A stretch of 29,866 nt of DNA from JALXCH01 sp964495805 (GTDB taxonomy: Bacteria; Calditrichota; Calditrichia; RBG-13-44-9): assembly GCA_964495805.1 (NCBI GenBank), contig CAZBWV010000108.1:1-29866 (forward strand). The letters run 5' to 3'. The notes beneath the pieces are model-generated. The model was not told the DNA's origin, made no database searches, and was given only the letters and a program-made list of their open reading frames with translations. The position numbers and the translations under genes are program-made. Below are positions 1-9,048 of this stretch, in pieces. The first letter of the stretch is position 1, and every line of letters begins with the position of its first letter.

Positions 1-11
1 TTTTCACTTTG

Positions 12-96
12 TGCCGAGGGCGGGACTCGAACCCGCACGGGCGTAATGCCCACTAGGTCCTGAACCTAGCGCGTCTGCCAATTCCACCACCTCGGC
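12..96 (-). tRNA. tRNA-Leu (anticodon CAG)
   Basis: Read on the minus strand this is a complete class II tRNA. The acceptor stem GCCGAGG/CCTCGGC closes with discriminator A. The anticodon stem CTAGG/CCTAG encloses the loop TTCAGGA, giving anticodon CAG. A long variable arm (GGGC..GCCC type) follows, as expected for tRNA-Leu, and the T-loop GTTCGAGTC is canonical. The 3' CCA is not encoded. It lies downstream of the glmS terminator on the same strand, so it probably has its own transcription. Confidence 0.96.
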
Positions 97-167
97 AGTC
101 CTATGTAGCGCGGCAAATATATCATTTCTTCATTTTTGATGCAAGCAGAAATTTCTTTCTTTTTCAA

Positions 168-195
168 TAAAAAACCCCCTGTATCATACAGGGGG
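168..195 (-). terminator. Rho-independent terminator of the glmS transcript
   Basis: A perfect 9-bp stem (175-183 with 187-195, loop of three bases) is followed on the minus strand by a run of T (168-174 read in reverse). It lies about 30 bases after the glmS stop codon and closes the long minus-strand block. Confidence 0.88.
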
Positions 196-224
196 ATCTA
201 TTCGGAAATTCCTCCTACCCACCG

Positions 225-2057
225 TCATTCCACGGTAACGCTTTTAGCCAGATTCCGGGGCTGGTCCACATCGCAGCCGCGCATAACCGCTATATGATAA
301 GCCAAAAGCTGCAGCGGAATGATGGAGATAATTGGTTGTAACATGTCCAGTGTCGTGGGAATGGGTATGACGTAGTCAGCCAACTTTTCGATTTTGGTGT
401 CCCCTTCGGAGACCACCGCAATAACCCTTCCACGGCGGGCTTTCACTTCTTCGATGTTACTCACGATTTTATCGTAAGTGCTATCCTGAATGGCAATGAA
501 CACGACCGGCATATCCTCGTCAATCAGGGCAATGGGACCATGCTTCATCTCTGCTGCCGGATACCCTTCCGCATGGATATAAGAAATTTCTTTCAGTTTC
601 AGAGCTCCTTCCAGAGCAACGGGATAGTTATACCCTCGCCCCAGATACAGGAAGTTGCGTTTGTCTTTAAATTCCGCCGCAATCTCTTTAACCAGCGCAT
701 CCACTTTGAGTGCCTGCTCTACTTTTTCCGGTAGTTTTTTCATCTCTTTAACAATGCGACGACCTTCCTCCGCAGACATTCGTTTGGTGCGGGCAATCAT
801 CAGGGTGAGCAAAGTAAGGGCGGTAACCTGTGAGGTAAATGCTTTGGTGGAAGCCACTCCAATCTCCGGACCGGCATGGATGTAAGTACCACCGTGTGTT
901 TCCCGCGCGATGGTGGAACCAACTACATTCACGATGCCCATCACAGTAGCGCCTTTACGTTTGGCTTCCCGCAAGGCAGCCAGGGTGTCGGCTGTTTCGC
1001 CGCTCTGACTAATGGCAATCACCAGATTGTCGTCCTCGATAATGGGATCACGATAGCGAAATTCGGAAGCATATTCCACTTCCACCGGAACCCGGCAATA
1101 TTCTTCAATCATATACTCCCCGATGAGTCCGGCATGGTAGCTGGTACCGCAGGCGGTAATGAAGATTTTTCGTGCGCGCAGCACATTATGCAGGATGGGG
1201 GTCAGACCACCTAATTTCGCTACACCTTCTTCTTCGATTAACCGCCCGCGCATGGCGTCGGCCACCGTTTTGGGCTGTTCGTAAATTTCCTTAAGCATAA
1301 AGTGCGGAAATCCCGCTTTTTCAATGCGTTCCAGGTCGAAACTGATCTTTTCGATCTTCTTGTGGACCACCTGATTCTGAATAGTTTTGGTGACAAATCC
1401 ATCCCGGCTAATGATGGCAATCTCACCGTCTTCCATATAAAACACATTACGGGTGTGGGCAATGAGTGCGGTGGCGTCTGAACCGACAAAATATTCTCCA
1501 TCGCCAATGCCAACCACCAGGGGACTCCCTTTGCGGGCACAGAAAATCTTGTCCGGTTCGTGTTTGGTAATCAATGCCAGACCGTAAGTGCCTTCCAGTT
1601 CATTCAGCGCCATCCGGAACGCGTCCTCGAAAGATGTGCCATTGGTGTACAGCTCTTCAATCAAATGAGCAATAATCTCTGTGTCGGTCTCGGTTTTAAT
1701 ATGGTGCCCTTTTTCGATGAGCATCTGGCGGAGGGCAGCGTAATTTTCGATGATGCCATTGTGCACCAGAACAATGTTCCCACTGCAATCGGAGTGCGGA
1801 TGGGCGTTGTTGGTGGTCGGTTCTCCGTGAGTAGCCCATCGGGTGTGCGCAATGCCCAGTGTTCCGGTCATACTCTCAGGATTTAAAATCCCTTCCAGGG
1901 CAGAAATTTTACCCACCTGCTTGGTCACCACAATCTGATCCCCTTGCAGCAAAGCGATTCCGGACGAGTCGTATCCCCGATATTCCAGACGTTTCAATCC
2001 GTTAATTAAAATAGGTAGCGCATTCTTTTCACCAATATATCCCACAATTCCACACAT
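225..2057 (-). CDS. glmS: Glutamine--fructose-6-phosphate aminotransferase (isomerizing)
   Basis: This cytosolic enzyme makes glucosamine-6-phosphate from fructose-6-phosphate and glutamine, the first step of UDP-GlcNAc synthesis for peptidoglycan and lipopolysaccharide. The 610 residues match the usual family length. The N-terminus MCGIVGYIG gives the catalytic Cys2 of the class II glutamine amidotransferase domain (about residues 1-220). Two SIS sugar-isomerase domains follow (from about 285), with ITACGTSYHAG and SQSGETADT sugar-phosphate motifs. The C-terminus DQPRNLAKSVTVE is the family's conserved end, which carries the isomerase loop. The ATG has a GAGGAG ribosome site about nine bases upstream and begins 15 bases after guaA stops, so it is probably the last gene of the accD/surE-guaA-glmS run. 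I see no glmS ribozyme in that short gap. Confidence 0.98.
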   Translation of the reverse strand: MCGIVGYIGEKNALPILINGLKRLEYRGYDSSGIALLQGDQIVVTKQVGKISALEGILNPESMTGTLGIAHTRWATHGEPTTNNAHPHSDCSGNIVLVHNGIIENYAALRQMLIEKGHHIKTETDTEIIAHLIEELYTNGTSFEDAFRMALNELEGTYGLALITKHEPDKIFCARKGSPLVVGIGDGEYFVGSDATALIAHTRNVFYMEDGEIAIISRDGFVTKTIQNQVVHKKIEKISFDLERIEKAGFPHFMLKEIYEQPKTVADAMRGRLIEEEGVAKLGGLTPILHNVLRARKIFITACGTSYHAGLIGEYMIEEYCRVPVEVEYASEFRYRDPIIEDDNLVIAISQSGETADTLAALREAKRKGATVMGIVNVVGSTIARETHGGTYIHAGPEIGVASTKAFTSQVTALTLLTLMIARTKRMSAEEGRRIVKEMKKLPEKVEQALKVDALVKEIAAEFKDKRNFLYLGRGYNYPVALEGALKLKEISYIHAEGYPAAEMKHGPIALIDEDMPVVFIAIQDSTYDKIVSNIEEVKARRGRVIAVVSEGDTKIEKLADYVIPIPTTLDMLQPIISIIPLQLLAYHIAVMRGCDVDQPRNLAKSVTVE

Positions 2058-2072
2058 GTTAAAACTCCTCTG

Positions 2073-3608
2073 TTACTCCCATTCGATGGTTGCCGGTGGT
2101 TTGGAACTCACGTCGTAAACCACCCGATTAATACCCTGTACTTCGTTTATGATGCGGTTCGATACGGTTGCCAGCACTTCTTTGGGCAGATCGAACCAGT
2201 CCGCGGTCATACCATCGGTACTGGTGACTGCGCGCAGGGCAATCACATTCTCATATGTTCGCTCGTCCCCCATGACGCCCACGGATTGCACCGGTAGTAG
2301 CACCGCAAATGCCTGCCATATGTGTTGGTACAGGTTGGATTTTTTTAGTTCCTCAATGAAAATGGTGTCGGCCTTTCGTAGAATGGTCAACCGTTCTTCC
2401 GTGATTTCCCCGATAATCCGAACTGCCAGTCCCGGTCCGGGGAAAGGATGACGCCCGATGATGGATTCCGGCAGTCCCAGCTTCCGGCCGACTTCTCGAA
2501 CTTCATCCTTGAACAGCTCTCTCAGCGGTTCCAGCAGACGAAAATCCATTTTCTCCGGCAATCCGCCCACATTGTGGTGCGATTTGATGGTTGCCGATGG
2601 TCCCTTAAAGCTGACACTTTCGATGACATCCGGATAAAGCGTTCCCTGCGCTAAATACTCAAAATCGCCAATCTTTCGGGATTCTTGATCAAAAACTTCA
2701 ATAAACGTTCGACCAATAATTTTGCGCTTCTGTTCCGGATCTGTTACGCCGCGCAATTTATGGAGAAAAGCCTTTTCAGCGGTGATTGAAATCAAATTTA
2801 TTTGAAAGTGTTCACGGAAAACCGTTTCCACTTCCCGGGCTTCGTTAGCTCGTAGCAAACCGGTGTCGATGAACATGCAGGTTAGCTGATCGCCAATGGC
2901 ACGGTGAATCAACACCGCCGCCACGCTGGAATCCACTCCACCGCTAAGCCCCAACAATACCCGGCTGGAACCAACCTGCTGTCGAATGGAGCGAATGCTG
3001 CTTTCGATAAACGATTCTGCAGACCAGCCTCCTTTTAGCCCGGCAATGCGGTAGAGAAAGTTCTTTAGCATCTCTTTCCCGTGCGTGGTGTGATACACTT
3101 CGGGATGAAACTGCAATCCGTAGATTTTCTGCCGGGGATGCTCGATGGCGGCAATGGGAGAATTTTCCGTTTTTCCGATGATGCGAAATCCCTCCGGAAT
3201 TCGGGTCAAATGATCACCGTGACTCATCCAGACACGGGTGGGAGAGTTGAGTCCCTGAAACAGCGGGTGTGCCGGGTCGAATTCCAGTTCGGCAGGTCCG
3301 TATTCCCGACGAGCTGCCCGATCCACCTCACCACCCAGTAAATAAGCAATCATCTGGAGACCGTAGCAAATACCTAACACCGGAAGGTTCAGTTGAAAAA
3401 GTTCCGGTGAGATTCGCGGTGCATCCTCCGCATAAACGGAGGAGGGACCCCCGCTCAGAATCAGCGCTTTGACGGAATCGTCCCCACGAATTTTCTCCAC
3501 CGGATAATGAAACGGATGAATCTCCGAATAGACACCCAACTCGCGGATCTTCCGGGCAATCAATTGGGTGTACTGGGAACCAAAATCCAGTATAAGCACT
3601 TTTTCCAT
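2073..3608 (-). CDS. guaA: GMP synthase (glutamine-hydrolysing)
   Basis: Converts XMP to GMP using ATP and glutamine. It has an N-terminal class I glutamine amidotransferase domain (about residues 1-190) with nucleophile Cys81 in GICYGLQ and the pair His168/Glu170 in FHPE. An ATP-pyrophosphatase domain follows with the P-loop SGGVDS at 222-227. The C-terminal dimerization domain ends in the conserved KPPATIEWE. Length is 511 aa, normal for GuaA. I chose the ATG at 3608, giving MEKVLILDFGSQ, rather than an in-frame TTG at 3620, because family members start just before the LILDFGSQ strand. The ATG lies one base after the surE stop (TAAGATG) and has no strong ribosome site of its own, so translation is probably coupled to surE. 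Confidence 0.97.
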   Translation of the reverse strand: MEKVLILDFGSQYTQLIARKIRELGVYSEIHPFHYPVEKIRGDDSVKALILSGGPSSVYAEDAPRISPELFQLNLPVLGICYGLQMIAYLLGGEVDRAARREYGPAELEFDPAHPLFQGLNSPTRVWMSHGDHLTRIPEGFRIIGKTENSPIAAIEHPRQKIYGLQFHPEVYHTTHGKEMLKNFLYRIAGLKGGWSAESFIESSIRSIRQQVGSSRVLLGLSGGVDSSVAAVLIHRAIGDQLTCMFIDTGLLRANEAREVETVFREHFQINLISITAEKAFLHKLRGVTDPEQKRKIIGRTFIEVFDQESRKIGDFEYLAQGTLYPDVIESVSFKGPSATIKSHHNVGGLPEKMDFRLLEPLRELFKDEVREVGRKLGLPESIIGRHPFPGPGLAVRIIGEITEERLTILRKADTIFIEELKKSNLYQHIWQAFAVLLPVQSVGVMGDERTYENVIALRAVTSTDGMTADWFDLPKEVLATVSNRIINEVQGINRVVYDVSSKPPATIEWE

Positions 3609-3609
3609 C

Positions 3610-4380
3610 TTAAAAATCAATTTTCCATTTTTTCAACTCGTCCATTGCACGATAATCGGTTAAATCGAAGTGGATGGGTGTAATGGCAATGTAGTTGTGC
3701 ATCACGGCCACATCATCCACTTCCAGATCACTATCCAGTAACAATTTTTTTCCGGAAAGCCAGTAGTAGTTTCGGTGCATGGGGTCCACGCGTTTCTCGA
3801 AGTATTCTTCGTAGCGACCTTTTCCCTGCCGGGTAATTTTGACCCCTTTGATTTCTTCCGCCGGGAGCGGTGGAATGTTAACGTTCAGCAGTGTTCCTTC
3901 CGGGAGCCCTTTTTCCAGTACGATGCGCGCCAGTTTTTGGGCAAAATCTGCCGCAAAGCTGAAATCGGTTTTTTTGAAGGTGGTTACGGAAAAGGCGATG
4001 GAAGGAATTCCCATGATGGTTCCTTCCGTGGCGGCGGAAACAGTGCCGGAATAAATAACATTGATAGCGGTGTTGGCTCCCTGGTTGATGCCCGAAACCA
4101 CCAGGTCCGGTTCCCGATTCAGGATGGCTTTGACTCCTAACTTCACGCAGTCCGCCGGTGTGCCATTCACCGCATAACCAAAAAAACTACCGTTTCGTTC
4201 ATACTCCCACACACGCAGGGGATCGGAAATCGTGATGGCATGTCCCACGGCACTACGTTCGGAATCTGGTGCTACCACATGAGCTTCACCAATTTTCTTC
4301 ATGGCCTGGTACAGGGCGTAAATTCCCGGTGCATAAATACCATCGTCGTTGGTAACCAGAATCAGTGGTTTGTCTTTCAT
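3610..4380 (-). CDS. surE: 5'-nucleotidase SurE
   Basis: Metal-dependent nucleoside 5'-monophosphatase, also active on 3'-nucleotides and short polyphosphate in characterised homologues. The 256 aa match the family. Visible metal ligands are Asp12-Asp13 in the signature VTNDDGI, Ser43 in DSERSAVGH and Asn99 in SGINQGAN, followed by the conserved SGTVSAATEG segment. The stop codon is one base from the guaA start, so the two are surely co-transcribed; a nucleotidase beside GMP synthase suits purine-pool balance. The 172 bases separating it from accD hold no gene that I can support. Confidence 0.96.
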   Translation of the reverse strand: MKDKPLILVTNDDGIYAPGIYALYQAMKKIGEAHVVAPDSERSAVGHAITISDPLRVWEYERNGSFFGYAVNGTPADCVKLGVKAILNREPDLVVSGINQGANTAINVIYSGTVSAATEGTIMGIPSIAFSVTTFKKTDFSFAADFAQKLARIVLEKGLPEGTLLNVNIPPLPAEEIKGVKITRQGKGRYEEYFEKRVDPMHRNYYWLSGKKLLLDSDLEVDDVAVMHNYIAITPIHFDLTDYRAMDELKKWKIDF

Positions 4381-4552
4381 GGAATAATTCTTCGTTTGTT
4401 CTCTCAGGAATTAAAATTGATTTGATGAGCTGGCAAATCTCCTCTCCCCTTGAAATGCAGCGATTCAACCGGTTCCATACCCCACTGAAAGGAATTTTTT
4501 CTGGGGGAGATTCCCCGGGCGCCATCAAAATTTCGGGGGATCGCATAATTTT

Positions 4553-5443
4553 TCAGGAGGTTGTGGCGGCTTCCGGAGTTTCTTCTGCCGGAGAACTGTC
4601 AGGGGTTTCCGGCCAGAGCAAATCCAGAATTTTCGCCACGGTGTCGCGCATCTGCTGGCGGTGGACAATCATGTCCACAAAACCGTGTTCCAGCAGGAAT
4701 TCCGCACGCTGGAAACCCTCCGGCAAGTCCTGCCCGATGGTTTGTTTAATTACCCGTTGCCCGGCAAACCCGATTAAAGCACCCGGCTCGGCAATATGAA
4801 CATCGCCCAGCATGGCAAAACTGGCTGTGGTTCCACCGGTGGTGGGATCCGTTAAGATGCTGATATACGGCACCCCGGCTTCGGCTAACTGGGCAAGTTT
4901 GGCGGAGGTTTTCGCCAGCTGCATCAGAGAGAGAGCGCCTTCCATCATCCGGGCGCCGCCGGAAGCGGAAACAATAATCAACGGTCGCCGTTTCTCCCGG
5001 GCCTGGTCAATGGCGCGGGCAATTTTTTCGCCCACCACCGAACCCATACTTCCGCCAATGAAGGTAAAATCCATCACCGCACCAACAACCGGTTTTCCGT
5101 GGATGGTGGCAAAACCGGTTACCACCGCATCCTTCAATCCGGTTTTCTTCTGAGCATCTTTCAGCCGGTCGATGTATTTCTTCTTGTCCCGAAAATTGAG
5201 CGGGTCGCCCGGCGCAATATGCTGATTGAATTCCTCAAAGCTGTTTTCGTCAAAAAGGTAGGTGATGTATTCCCGGGAATTCACCCGGAAGTGGTGGTCG
5301 CATTTGGGACATACGTACATGCGACTCTGAAGCTGACTCCGATAAATAATCTCGCCGCAGTTGTCGCACTTAATCCATAGTCCATCCGGGAGAACTTTCT
5401 TCTCGACCGTGGAAATGCCTTTTTTCTTCTTAAACCAATCCAT
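4553..5443 (-). CDS. accD: Acetyl-CoA carboxylase carboxyltransferase subunit beta
   Basis: The beta subunit of the carboxyltransferase moves carboxyl from biotin to acetyl-CoA to make malonyl-CoA for fatty-acid synthesis. The N-terminal four-cysteine zinc ribbon is intact: Cys26/Cys29 (CDNC) and Cys45/Cys48 (CPKC). The crotonase-like carboxyltransferase core follows, with SASGGARMMEG, the DPTTGGTTASFAMLGD stretch and the GFAGQRVIKQT motif. The last 15 or so residues are a Pro/Glu/Thr/Ser-rich tail. Length is 296 aa. The ATG has an AGGGGG-type ribosome site about seven bases upstream. accA is not in the window. The AT-rich 95-bp gap on the rimI side holds a small GC hairpin (about 5513-5528) and may carry a promoter. 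Confidence 0.97.
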   Translation of the reverse strand: MDWFKKKKGISTVEKKVLPDGLWIKCDNCGEIIYRSQLQSRMYVCPKCDHHFRVNSREYITYLFDENSFEEFNQHIAPGDPLNFRDKKKYIDRLKDAQKKTGLKDAVVTGFATIHGKPVVGAVMDFTFIGGSMGSVVGEKIARAIDQAREKRRPLIIVSASGGARMMEGALSLMQLAKTSAKLAQLAEAGVPYISILTDPTTGGTTASFAMLGDVHIAEPGALIGFAGQRVIKQTIGQDLPEGFQRAEFLLEHGFVDMIVHRQQMRDTVAKILDLLWPETPDSSPAEETPEAATTS

Positions 5444-5538
5444 ACAGATCCCCCTGAAAAAAATCTCCTGAAGTTAATAAATAAAAATTAATATTTCAAA
5501 AATAAATGTTTTTCGGAAGCACTTCCGGCTTGTTCCGA

Positions 5539-5991
5539 TTATTCATCACCTGAATTGCCGCTTTCCAGTATTTTTTGCATCACCAGGGCAGTTTCTCCGT
5601 TGGGATAGTAACCGGGACGCCGATAGATGGTGCGAAAACCAAACTTCTGGTAAAGATGGATCGCCGGGGCGTTATTCTCTCGCACTTCCAGCAGAGCGTA
5701 ACGGCAGCCTCGCGCATGTCTCAAAATTTCGCGCAGCAACATTTTCCCCAGCCCGCGGTTCTGATAATCGGGCCGTATGGCAATGTTGGCGATGTGGAAC
5801 TCGTCGAAAATCTTCCAGGCGATGACGTACCCGATAACTTCCCCGCCCTCTTCCAGAATTAAGGGAATGGAAAAACGGTTGTGTCTGATTTCGTGAAGGA
5901 AGCTCCGTTCGGACCACGGATCGGGAAACAATGCCTGTTCGATAGCCACAACCGAGGGAATATCCGCTTCGGTCATGCGGCGCAGTTTCAT
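5539..5991 (-). CDS. rimI: Ribosomal-protein-alanine N-acetyltransferase (RimI-type GNAT)
   Basis: GNAT-fold N-alpha-acetyltransferase; the characterised homologue acetylates the N-terminal alanine of ribosomal protein bS18. In 150 aa it shows the early PWSERSF motif (25-31), the acetyl-CoA pyrophosphate loop QNRGLG (77-82), and LEVRENNAPAIHLYQKFGF (101-119) with the catalytic Glu and Tyr region of RimI. The ATG follows the tsaB stop with a single base between them (TAGGATG), so it is translationally coupled to tsaB. The tsaE-tsaB-rimI order is a widespread bacterial arrangement. The exact substrate is inferred from family and context. Confidence 0.92.
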   Translation of the reverse strand: MKLRRMTEADIPSVVAIEQALFPDPWSERSFLHEIRHNRFSIPLILEEGGEVIGYVIAWKIFDEFHIANIAIRPDYQNRGLGKMLLREILRHARGCRYALLEVRENNAPAIHLYQKFGFRTIYRRPGYYPNGETALVMQKILESGNSGDE

Positions 5992-5992
5992 C

Positions 5993-6688
5993 CTACATCA
6001 CTCCCCGAAAAGCACGCAAATACATGGGTTCGCAACTGCTCACGTCGCAGAACTGCTGGTTCTGGAAAAGCTGAAAACCCAGCGCCATCAACGCCGCAGC
6101 AGATGGTTCGGTTTGCAGGGGATGCTGGATTATCGCCCGGTCTCCTGCCGCTTCCTGAACCGCCTCTCGCAACTGCTGCAGGTCCCCTCCCACGATTTCG
6201 GTCGGTTCGGTAAGCAGTTCTTTTAGTTGGGAAATGGCCAGCACCCGGGGTTCGTCCAGTGGCAAAAGGGTATGTTTGTCCCAGCGATAAATTCGAAGAA
6301 ACACTTCCCCGCGATGGGCATTGATCAGGGAAAGCACGGGGCGCCGGGTGGTGCCATGCTGGTATGCCCACACGTCCAGGGTGGGGACCTCCACCACCGG
6401 AAGGTTCAAGGAATGGGCCAGCCCTTTAGCCAGGCTGTAGCCAATGCGCAGACCGGTAAAGGAACCCGGTCCGGCGCTCAGGCAAATGCCGTTTATTTGC
6501 GAAAGGGAGATGTTGACATATTTCAGCAATTGGTGAACCATGGGAGCCAGCAGGCGGGAGTGGATGTTTCGGATATTCAACGTCATATGCCCTACCACCT
6601 GTTCGCCATGGGAAACAGCCACTAAAGAGCTCAATCCGCTGGTTTCCAGACCCAATAAAATGGGTTGATTGGTGGATGCCTTACTCAT
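5993..6688 (-). CDS. tsaB: tRNA t6A threonylcarbamoyltransferase complex subunit TsaB
   Basis: Non-catalytic partner of TsaD in the complex that puts the threonylcarbamoyl group on A37 of ANN-decoding tRNAs. The 231-aa protein has the ASKHA-fold N-lobe start GLETSG (13-18), His43 in NIHSRLL, and the TsaB signature SAGPGSFTGLRIG (71-83). It overlaps the end of tsaE by eight bases and leads into rimI, so the three form one transcription unit. TsaD and TsaC/Sua5 must be encoded elsewhere. Confidence 0.95.
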   Translation of the reverse strand: MSKASTNQPILLGLETSGLSSLVAVSHGEQVVGHMTLNIRNIHSRLLAPMVHQLLKYVNISLSQINGICLSAGPGSFTGLRIGYSLAKGLAHSLNLPVVEVPTLDVWAYQHGTTRRPVLSLINAHRGEVFLRIYRWDKHTLLPLDEPRVLAISQLKELLTEPTEIVGGDLQQLREAVQEAAGDRAIIQHPLQTEPSAAALMALGFQLFQNQQFCDVSSCEPMYLRAFRGVM

Positions 6689-7178
6689 GGGGTTCTCGCT
6701 TTACAATTTTCACCGCGCGTGCATCAGGGTGTTCCGGGAGAAAATCCAGGTAAACCTCCCAGCGCTGGGGCGGCAGGTATTTTTCGATTTTGTCTGCCCA
6801 TTCAATTAAACAAATGTAATCGTTGTAAAAAAATTCCTCCAGCCCCAAATTCATCAACTCCGCTTCACTTTCCAGCCGGTAGAAGTCGAAGTGATACACA
6901 AAAACACCCTGTCGGGTGGTATATTCATTGATGATGGTAAAAGTAGGGCTGGTCGCTTCCTGCGCACACTGCCATGCCTGGCAAAGCGCTTTAATAAAAT
7001 AGGTCTTTCCGCTTCCTAAGTTACCGTAAAAAGCTACCACGTCACCCGGTTGTAACATATCGGCAAATTTCCGTGCCAGGGTGGCTGTTTCCTCCGCCGT
7101 TGCGCAATTCCCCCGAAACCAGATGGTCTCCGCTACGGGTGTTTGCTGTCGGTCCTGATTCATTCGGTTCCGTCCCAT
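6681..7178 (-). CDS. tsaE: tRNA t6A biosynthesis ATPase TsaE
   Basis: P-loop ATPase that resets the TsaBDE complex during t6A37 synthesis. Motifs are in the right order over 165 aa: Walker A GNLGSGKT (52-59), the SPTF switch (77-80), HFDFYRL (96-102) and LIEWADK (124-130). Two nearby ATGs are possible (7178, or 7163 starting MNQDRQQ); neither has a convincing ribosome site, so the first few residues are uncertain. The 3' end overlaps tsaB by eight bases. A gap of 125 bases without a clear terminator lies between it and porX. Confidence 0.95.
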   Translation of the reverse strand: MGRNRMNQDRQQTPVAETIWFRGNCATAEETATLARKFADMLQPGDVVAFYGNLGSGKTYFIKALCQAWQCAQEATSPTFTIINEYTTRQGVFVYHFDFYRLESEAELMNLGLEEFFYNDYICLIEWADKIEKYLPPQRWEVYLDFLPEHPDARAVKIVKREPHE

Positions 7179-7303
7179 TCATTCGGTTGCCAATTTAATC
7201 AAGAATCCGGGTATCTGAAACCGGGAAATGAAAGCGTTTCCGTGTTTATTCCACTGGAGATGCACAGGGAACCACTACAAATCGCCTGTTCCGCAAACGG
7301 CGA

Positions 7304-8860
7304 TTATTTCGGTTGCAATTTTACCACCGGCAAAATCATTTCCTCCAGCGAAATCCCGCCATGCTGGAAGCTGTTGCGGTAGTACGCCAGGTATTTGTGG
7401 TAGTTGGTGGGGTACACAAAATAATAATCTTCCTTGGCAATGATGTAATTGGTGTTAAAATTGCGCTGGGGCAGTCGGTAATCTTTGGGGTTCCGCACAT
7501 ACACCGCGTGTTTGGGGTCCACCTTCAGGTTGCGCCCGAATTTGTAACGCAGGTTGGTGCTGGTTTCCCGGTCGCCAATCACTTTTGTGCCGCGCATGCT
7601 GCGGATGCTGCCATGGTCGCTGGTCACGATGACGGTTACCCCCAGCTCAGCTAATCTTCGGAAGATGGTGTACACCGGAGAGTGTTCGAACCATGAGCGC
7701 GTGAGTGACCGGAAGGACGGTTCATCCGGGGCAATTTCCTTGAGGATGGGCAGGTCCGATCGGCTGTGTGCCAGGATATCCACAAAATTTACCACAATGC
7801 TCAACACCGGTGTGTCCAGAAAGTTGGTCAGATTCTTCTCCAGATTTCGGGCATCTTCGGTGTTCAGAATCTTGATATATTTGGGTGGAACGGGTAGTTT
7901 GAGACCCAGCACCCGGAGCTGATCGTGCATCAACCGGTCTTCATAACGGTTGCGGCTATAATCATCATCTTCTCCCTTCGCCCATAGTTCCGGGTAGCGT
8001 TTTTCGATATCCAGCGGGAAAAGACCGCTAAAGATGGCGTTGCGAGAAAAAGGTGTGGCGGTGGGTAGAATGGAGTAGTAGTATTCCTTGGAAATCAGAT
8101 AGTCCCGGTAGAAGAACGGTTCCAGGGTTAGCCACTGGTCCAGCCGCATGCAGTCGATAACCATGAAGACGACTTTTTTGCCCTGCTGGACTTCCGGTAA
8201 CACGTGTTTTTTGACCACATCCACCGACAGGTCCGGGCGTTCGCTTCGGTCGAAAATCCAGTTCTGGTAGTTTCGCTCAATGAATTTCCCAAATTCCACA
8301 TTGCATTCCCGCCGCTGGTCGTAAATCACCTCGCGCATCTGCTGGTCGTCCATACTGTCCAGTTCCACGTCCCACTGGGTCAGTTTCAGGTACACCTCTA
8401 TCCAGTCCTCATAGTCCATCGGTCCCATTAGCTTCGTGGCAATCTGGTTTAGCTTCTGGGAGTAGTCTTCGGTCATCTTTTTCTGAGAGATGTCCCGCGA
8501 TTCCAGGAACTTTTTGCATGCCATCAGAATCTGGCTGGGATTTACCGGTTTGGTAAGATAGTCGTCAATTTTGGCGCCGATGGCTTCTTCCATCAGGCTT
8601 TCTTCTTCGTTTTTGGTAATCATAATCACTGGCAGGCCGGGTACCAGGTCTTTGATTTCGCTCAGGGTGGTCAGTCCGTCCTTACCCGGCATCATTTCGT
8701 CCAGCAACACCAGGTCGATGGGCTGGGTGCGTACTATCTCCAGTGCATCGTCCGCATTGGTAGCGGTTTCCACCTGGTAACCCCGCTCCCGCAAAAAGAG
8801 AATATGAGGTTGTAAAAATTCAATCTCGTCATCTACCCATAAAATTTTGTATCGCGCCAT
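7304..8860 (-). CDS. porX: PorX-type response regulator with PglZ phosphatase-fold domain
   Basis: The receiver domain (about 1-120) has acidic pair Asp10-Asp11, phosphoacceptor Asp54 in LLDEMMPGKDG, and Lys103-Pro104. A helical linker follows, then a PglZ domain of the alkaline-phosphatase superfamily (about 210-518) with VIDCMRLDQW, the nucleophile-region LPTATPFSRNAIFSG, VTSDHGS and QHGG metal-site motifs. This is the architecture of PorX of Porphyromonas/Flavobacterium, which with sensor PorY controls type IX secretion genes. I chose the ATG at 8860 (518 aa) because AGAGGA lies upstream at good distance; an in-frame GTG at 8893 would add 11 residues. No PorY, sigma factor or secretion gene is adjacent; the neighbours are tsaE and, 188 bases upstream, an amidase. 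Confidence 0.9.
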   Translation of the reverse strand: MARYKILWVDDEIEFLQPHILFLRERGYQVETATNADDALEIVRTQPIDLVLLDEMMPGKDGLTTLSEIKDLVPGLPVIMITKNEEESLMEEAIGAKIDDYLTKPVNPSQILMACKKFLESRDISQKKMTEDYSQKLNQIATKLMGPMDYEDWIEVYLKLTQWDVELDSMDDQQMREVIYDQRRECNVEFGKFIERNYQNWIFDRSERPDLSVDVVKKHVLPEVQQGKKVVFMVIDCMRLDQWLTLEPFFYRDYLISKEYYYSILPTATPFSRNAIFSGLFPLDIEKRYPELWAKGEDDDYSRNRYEDRLMHDQLRVLGLKLPVPPKYIKILNTEDARNLEKNLTNFLDTPVLSIVVNFVDILAHSRSDLPILKEIAPDEPSFRSLTRSWFEHSPVYTIFRRLAELGVTVIVTSDHGSIRSMRGTKVIGDRETSTNLRYKFGRNLKVDPKHAVYVRNPKDYRLPQRNFNTNYIIAKEDYYFVYPTNYHKYLAYYRNSFQHGGISLEEMILPVVKLQPK

Positions 8861-9048
8861 TCCTGTTTCCTCTTTTTTGGTTTCTCCCCTCACGCCGTTT
8901 GCTCTGGCGTATCGGGGATATGAAATTGATTTTACCCGGGATGGGGGAATTTCCGGAATTCGCTTTCCTTTGCCCGTTTTTTCCCTTCCCGTTAAAATAA
9001 AGGTTAATCATTATTCGTGAAAGTACCGAAATTAGTTCCCGACCGATT

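Noticed and set aside
1238..1540. Frames overlapping glmS in other frames, some over 100 codons
   Set aside because: All lie within a protein with full family length and motifs; they show no domains and are shadows.
2058..2072. glmS ribozyme or riboswitch upstream of glmS
   Set aside because: Only 15 bases separate guaA from glmS, too few for the ribozyme.
4286..4546. 86-codon minus-strand frame in the surE-accD gap
   Set aside because: It overlaps the surE start region in another frame, has no recognisable motif and no good ribosome site.
5513..5528. GC hairpin (CGGAAG/CTTCCG) between rimI and accD as a terminator
   Set aside because: The bases after it on the minus strand are A-rich, not a T-run, so it lacks the terminator signature.
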